In this document: piece by piece, positions 6,495 to 10,015 of the stretch | Layout of the letters: every line of letters begins with the position of its first letter | Position numbering within the stretch: the first letter of the stretch is position 1 | Source of the DNA: an uncultured Lachnospiraceae bacterium | GTDB lineage: Bacteria > Bacillota > Clostridia > Lachnospirales > Lachnospiraceae | DNA length: 10,015 nt | Direction of reading: 5' to 3' | Assembly (NCBI GenBank): GCA_902496125.1 | Contig: CABUZU010000072.1 | Location: 1-10,015, forward strand | Notes under the pieces: generated by a model | What the model was told of the DNA's origin: nothing | What the model saw: only the letters and a program-made list of their open reading frames with translations | Databases searched by the model: none | Made by a program: the position numbers and the translations under genes

Positions 6495-7421
6495 CTACCT
6501 CCCAAGTTTTTTTCCTGCTTCAAGCTTTACGCCACGAAGGAATGCATCACAGTCCATACGCTTTTTACCTTGAAGCTGTAAGCTATTAATTACTAATCCA
6601 CCATTTCCAGTTGCTACTGTAAAATTCTTTTTATTTACATCTACAATCGTTCCTGGCTCTCCTGTAACCGTCTCATCTACATCAGCGTCCCAGATTTTTA
6701 ACATCTTTTCACCTAAATAGGTATAGGCACTTGGCCAAGGATTTAATCCTCTGATTAATCGCTCAATCGTTAATGCATCCTTAGTCCAATCAATATCTCC
6801 CATTGATTTACTAAGCATTCCTGCATAGGTGTATTCTTCTCCCTGAGGGACTGGTGTAATAGTATTATTTTCAATTTCTGTTAGAGTATTCATAAGAAGC
6901 TCTCCACCAAGCTTACTTAATTTATCGTGAAGAGAACCTCCGGTTTCTTTTTTATCTAATGGAATCGAAACCTTCGATAACATATCGCCAGTATCCAGTC
7001 CCTTAGCCATTTTCATAATGGTTACGCCGGCTTCCTTATCGCCTTCAATGACTGCAAACTGAATTGGTGCAGCTCCCCTTAGCTTTGGAAGCAGTGACGC
7101 ATGAATATTAATACAACCATATTTTGGTAAATTTAATAATTCTTCTTTTAATACCTGTCCAAATGCAGCTACTACAATGATATCTGGATTTAATGTTCTA
7201 AATAGCTGCATACTTTCTTCATCATTTACATTCGTTGGCTGATAAACTGGAATATTGTATTCTAATGCAGCCTCTTTTACTGGTGGAAACTGCATTGCCT
7301 TTCCTCTGCCCTTTGGCTTATCAGGCTGTGTAATTACTGCTAATACTTCATATCCACCAGTTACTAAAGCCTTTAATGCTGGAACGGCAAAATCTGGCGT
7401 TCCCATATAAATTACTTTCAT
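6495..7421 (-). CDS. fmt: Methionyl-tRNA formyltransferase
   Basis: Fmt transfers a formyl group from 10-formyltetrahydrofolate to the amino group of Met on initiator tRNA, producing the substrate for bacterial initiation. The 308 residues are typical (E. coli 315). The N-terminal Rossmann domain (1 to about 190) begins MKVIYMGTPDFAVPALKAL. The active-site segment contains Asn105, His107 and SLLPKLRGAAPIQ (109-121), and Asp143 lies in GLDTGD (141-146), completing the catalytic Asn/His/Asp set. The linker leads to a C-terminal OB-like tRNA-binding domain (about 205-300) with RGLNPWPSAY (224-233). The ATG at 7419-7421 lies 2 bp after the def stop; its ribosome binding site TGAGGA (7428-7433) is in the last def codons. 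Adjacent def encodes the enzyme that later removes the formyl group, and the pair is very commonly co-transcribed. No anomaly is seen. Confidence 0.98.
   Translation of the reverse strand: MKVIYMGTPDFAVPALKALVTGGYEVLAVITQPDKPKGRGKAMQFPPVKEAALEYNIPVYQPTNVNDEESMQLFRTLNPDIIVVAAFGQVLKEELLNLPKYGCINIHASLLPKLRGAAPIQFAVIEGDKEAGVTIMKMAKGLDTGDMLSKVSIPLDKKETGGSLHDKLSKLGGELLMNTLTEIENNTITPVPQGEEYTYAGMLSKSMGDIDWTKDALTIERLIRGLNPWPSAYTYLGEKMLKIWDADVDETVTGEPGTIVDVNKKNFTVATGNGGLVINSLQLQGKKRMDCDAFLRGVKLEAGKKLGR
6497..6503 (-). promoter_or_regulatory. Strong ribosome binding site of the membrane peptidase gene
   Basis: GGGAGGT lies 5 nt before the peptidase ATG (6489-6491). It covers the last fmt codons and the first base of the fmt TAG stop. 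It is the best Shine-Dalgarno match among the junctions in the window, and it fixes the start of this gene. Confidence 0.8.
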
Positions 7422-7423
7422 CT

Positions 7424-7906
7424 TTATTCCTCAATTTCTTCTAATTCTGATAAATCTTCTAAGCTTCCTTCTACTTTTTCCACATATAGATGCCCATCTA
7501 AATGTTCAATTTCATGTACAAATGCTCTTGCTAAAAGTTCTTCTCCTTCTAGGATTACTTCTTGCATATCACGATTTAATGCTTTTACCTTTACATACAT
7601 TGGACGTGTTACAATTCCACGACGATTTGGTACGCTTAGGCAACCTTCATAACCAGTCTGACCGCCACTAGTTTCAATAATTTCTGGATTAATTAATACG
7701 ATTGGGTCTTCTCCTGTACAATCAATGACTACAATACGTTTTAAAATACCAACCTGAGGAGCTGCAAGACCTACGCCCTCTGCCTCATACATCGTATCAA
7801 ACATATCATCAATTAATTTGCTCGTCTTTTCTGTCATCTCTTTTACCGGTTTACTTTTCTTATTTAATACTTCGTCTCCGATTACTCTAATATTTCTAAT
7901 TGCCAT
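7424..7906 (-). CDS. def: Peptide deformylase
   Basis: Def is a metalloenzyme (usually iron in vivo) that removes the N-terminal formyl group from new proteins at the ribosome exit. The 160 residues are close to the compact class 1 form. All three motifs are present: GVGLAAPQVG (44-53), EGCLSVP (87-93) with metal-binding Cys89, and HEIEHLDG (131-138) with His131, Glu132 and His135. The third motif reads HEIEH where E. coli has HECDH, a Glu-for-Asp change outside the metal ligands. The acidic C-terminus (about 146-160) is probably disordered. The ATG at 7904-7906 has AGAGGA 7 nt upstream (7914-7919), in the 17 bp gap after priA. Its stop is 2 bp from fmt, the functional partner. The identification is secure. 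Confidence 0.98.
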   Translation of the reverse strand: MAIRNIRVIGDEVLNKKSKPVKEMTEKTSKLIDDMFDTMYEAEGVGLAAPQVGILKRIVVIDCTGEDPIVLINPEIIETSGGQTGYEGCLSVPNRRGIVTRPMYVKVKALNRDMQEVILEGEELLARAFVHEIEHLDGHLYVEKVEGSLEDLSELEEIEE

Positions 7907-7923
7907 AACAATTTCCTCTCTTT

Positions 7924-10015
7924 CTATAAGTGATCATACAGAACACCTACCGCATTCGATAGGCTCTTAATATAACCATCAATTTTTAAAATCTGTTCTG
8001 TTAATATCTCTTTATTTAAATGTTTTAAATAAATTCTTTTATAATAAATATCATTAACCCTTGCAATCGGTGGGTCACTAGGACCTAATACCACTAATTG
8101 CGGTATCTGATTTTTTCGAATCTCTGTTGTAACCTTCTCTGAAATCTGTGTTAAAACATTAAGATTTTCATGTGATAATTGAATCATTACCATCGAAACT
8201 ACCGGTGGATAACCCATCATCTTACGGTATTTCATCTCTTCTAGATAAAATCCTTCATAGTCTTGGCTAGCAGCCGTTACAATTCCATAATTATCAGGAT
8301 TATAAGTCTGAATAATCATCTCGCCTAGAAGTTTATCCCTTCCTGCCCTTCCTGCTGCCTGTGTAAGTAACTGAAAAGTTCTCTCGGTTGCGCGGTAATC
8401 ATTGCTAAACAATGACATATCCGCTGCTAAAGCTCCTACTAACGTAACCTTACTAAAATCATGGCCTTTTACCACCATCTGAGTTCCTAATAAAATATCG
8501 GCTTCATGATTGGCAAAGGCACGAAGGATTTTTTCATGTCCTTCCTTACCAGTTGTCGTATCCATATCCATACGAAGTACACGAGCCTTTGGAAAAACCT
8601 TATGAATCTGTTCTTCCACTCTTTGCGTTCCTGTACCAAAGCCTGCAATATACGGCGAGCCACAGCTAGGACATTTTGAAAGTGGCGGTTTCACATAACC
8701 ACAATAGTGACAATGCAGCGACTGGTCTTTATGAACGGTAAGCGTTACATCACAGTGCGGACATTTTACTGCTTCCCCACAGCTACGACAGGAAATAAAA
8801 TGATTATATCCCCTGCGATTTAAAAACAAAATCACTTGCTCGTTCTTTACTATCCTTTGATTGATTTTCTCATAAAGGCTTCGACTAAACATGGTGCGAT
8901 TTCCTGCCATCATTTCTGCTCGCATATCCACTACTTCTACTTTTGGCAAAATACTATCTTTCTTTGCACGGTGCTTTAATGGATATAACTTATAATTTCC
9001 AACCTGGGTTTGATAATAGGAAGAAACCGATGGAGTTGCAGAGCCTAGTACCAATAATGCATTGTTTTGTTCTACTCTTTTTAATGCAACCTCTCTTGCA
9101 TCGTATCTTGGTGCTGTCTCACTTTTATAAGCTCCTTCATGCTCTTCATCTATAATGATAAGCCCTAAATTTGTAAATGGTGTGAACAACGCAGACCTAG
9201 GTCCAATCATAATGTCAATTTCATTATTCCTAGCCCTTTGAAATTGGTCATATTTCTCACCCTGTGACAGTCTAGAATTAATAAACGAAACTCGATCGCC
9301 AAATCTACGATAAAAACGCATCACCGTCTGATAAGTCAATGCAATCTCTGGAATTAACACAATCGCTTGTCTTCCATATTCAACTACGTGAGCGATTAAT
9401 TCCATATAAATTTCGGTTTTCCCACTTCCAGTTATCCCATGGATTAAAGCTGGTGTCCTATCTGCCCTATCATAATCGGATAAAATCTTATCACAGATTG
9501 CCTGTTGCCAAGGGTTTAGTGAAATTCCCTTCCCCACTAAATGATTAGAAAGCTTTATCGGATTTCTATAAATATTTTCTTCACTAATCTCAATTAAATT
9601 CATTTCCTTCATCGGCTTTAAGGTTGCCGATGTAATATGAAGCTTATGACAAGCAATTTCATAGGGAATCTCTCCATCTTCTAGTAAAGCTTCTAGGATT
9701 CTCACTCTTGCATTTTGCTTTTTCTTTTTGCAAACCTCTAATGCTTCCACTAATTCTTCTCTTGATAATGGAGTCGATATGATTCTTTTTTTTACACTAG
9801 CAACCTTCTTACTAGCCGGCATTACTGTTTTTAATGCCTGAATCATCGTCGCTCCATATTGTCTTTTCATCCATGCTGCAAGCTCTACTAATTGACCAGT
9901 TGCATCGGATAAATCAAAATCTCTTGATAAAATCTCCTTAATCTTTGCCTTATCATAATTACAGACATTCGTCATTTCTATCACATAGGCCTTAACTGGT
10001 CGGTTACTCTTTCCA
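7924..10015 (-). CDS. priA: Primosomal replication restart helicase PriA (5' end beyond window)
   Basis: PriA recognises stalled forks and D-loops and reloads the replicative helicase; it is a 3'-5' superfamily 2 helicase. Counting from the GTG at 9982-9984, the protein shows GITGSGKT (183-190, Walker A), DEEH (279-282), GSATP (314-318), GTQMVVKGHDF (500-510) and QAAGRAGR (542-549). Eight zinc-binding cysteines insert between the helicase lobes (399, 402, 408, 411, 425, 428, 438, 441). The GTG is not the real start: the frame stays open to the window edge and adds GKSNRPVKAY. Joined to the following VIEMT, this matches the (G)x.R..KGYV part of the PriA 3'-DNA-binding domain. About 696 residues are visible and some 30-40 are probably missing; E. 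coli PriA has 732. The stop lies 17 bp before def, the conserved neighbour. All helicase and zinc motifs look intact. Confidence 0.97.
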   Translation of the reverse strand, partial: GKSNRPVKAYVIEMTNVCNYDKAKIKEILSRDFDLSDATGQLVELAAWMKRQYGATMIQALKTVMPASKKVASVKKRIISTPLSREELVEALEVCKKKKQNARVRILEALLEDGEIPYEIACHKLHITSATLKPMKEMNLIEISEENIYRNPIKLSNHLVGKGISLNPWQQAICDKILSDYDRADRTPALIHGITGSGKTEIYMELIAHVVEYGRQAIVLIPEIALTYQTVMRFYRRFGDRVSFINSRLSQGEKYDQFQRARNNEIDIMIGPRSALFTPFTNLGLIIIDEEHEGAYKSETAPRYDAREVALKRVEQNNALLVLGSATPSVSSYYQTQVGNYKLYPLKHRAKKDSILPKVEVVDMRAEMMAGNRTMFSRSLYEKINQRIVKNEQVILFLNRRGYNHFISCRSCGEAVKCPHCDVTLTVHKDQSLHCHYCGYVKPPLSKCPSCGSPYIAGFGTGTQRVEEQIHKVFPKARVLRMDMDTTTGKEGHEKILRAFANHEADILLGTQMVVKGHDFSKVTLVGALAADMSLFSNDYRATERTFQLLTQAAGRAGRDKLLGEMIIQTYNPDNYGIVTAASQDYEGFYLEEMKYRKMMGYPPVVSMVMIQLSHENLNVLTQISEKVTTEIRKNQIPQLVVLGPSDPPIARVNDIYYKRIYLKHLNKEILTEQILKIDGYIKSLSNAVGVLYDHL

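Noticed and set aside
8631..8790. Cysteine-rich stretch that might suggest a separate small zinc protein
   Set aside because: The eight cysteines are the zinc-binding insertion within the PriA helicase core and are in frame with it.
8943..9548. Two plus-strand open frames opposite priA
   Set aside because: They lie antisense to the PriA helicase core and have no recognisable content.

Overview
The window is a stretch of AT-rich Gram-positive DNA (by eye roughly mid-30s percent GC) in which every gene lies on the minus strand. Gene content and order match the conserved priA-def-fmt-rsmB-rlmN-prpC-prkC-rsgA housekeeping cluster of Bacillota. The protein sequences, the strong GGAGG-type ribosome binding sites and a YugP-like membrane peptidase between fmt and rsmB point to Clostridia, most likely Lachnospiraceae. 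The family assignment is inference; the phylum is well supported.

In transcription order, from the right edge to the left, the genes are: priA (5' end outside the window), def, fmt, a YugP-type zinc membrane peptidase, rsmB, rlmN, a PP2C phosphatase (prpC/stp), a PASTA-domain Ser/Thr kinase (prkC) and rsgA (3' end outside the window). Junctions are very tight. Two pairs overlap (peptidase/rsmB by 8 bp with the preferred start, rsmB/rlmN as ATGA), most others are 2-17 bp apart, and the largest gap is 30 bp between the phosphatase and the kinase. I see no terminator or convincing promoter, so the genes most likely form part of one operon whose promoter lies upstream of the right edge. No stretch of more than 300 bases lacks a gene.

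Functionally the cluster joins replication restart (PriA), N-terminal formylation and deformylation of proteins (Fmt, Def), rRNA methylation (RsmB on 16S, RlmN on 23S and tRNA), late 30S assembly (RsgA) and a reversible phosphorylation switch that senses the cell wall (PrkC with PrpC). In B. subtilis RsgA is a reported PrkC substrate, so the last three genes plausibly act together.

I found no previously undescribed system. The points worth a second look are the incomplete 5' end of priA, the embedded membrane peptidase, and the kinase: five PASTA repeats with traces of duplication at DNA level, a very acidic juxtamembrane segment and a charged C-terminal tail. No RNA genes, mobile elements, CRISPR arrays or pseudogenes are visible.
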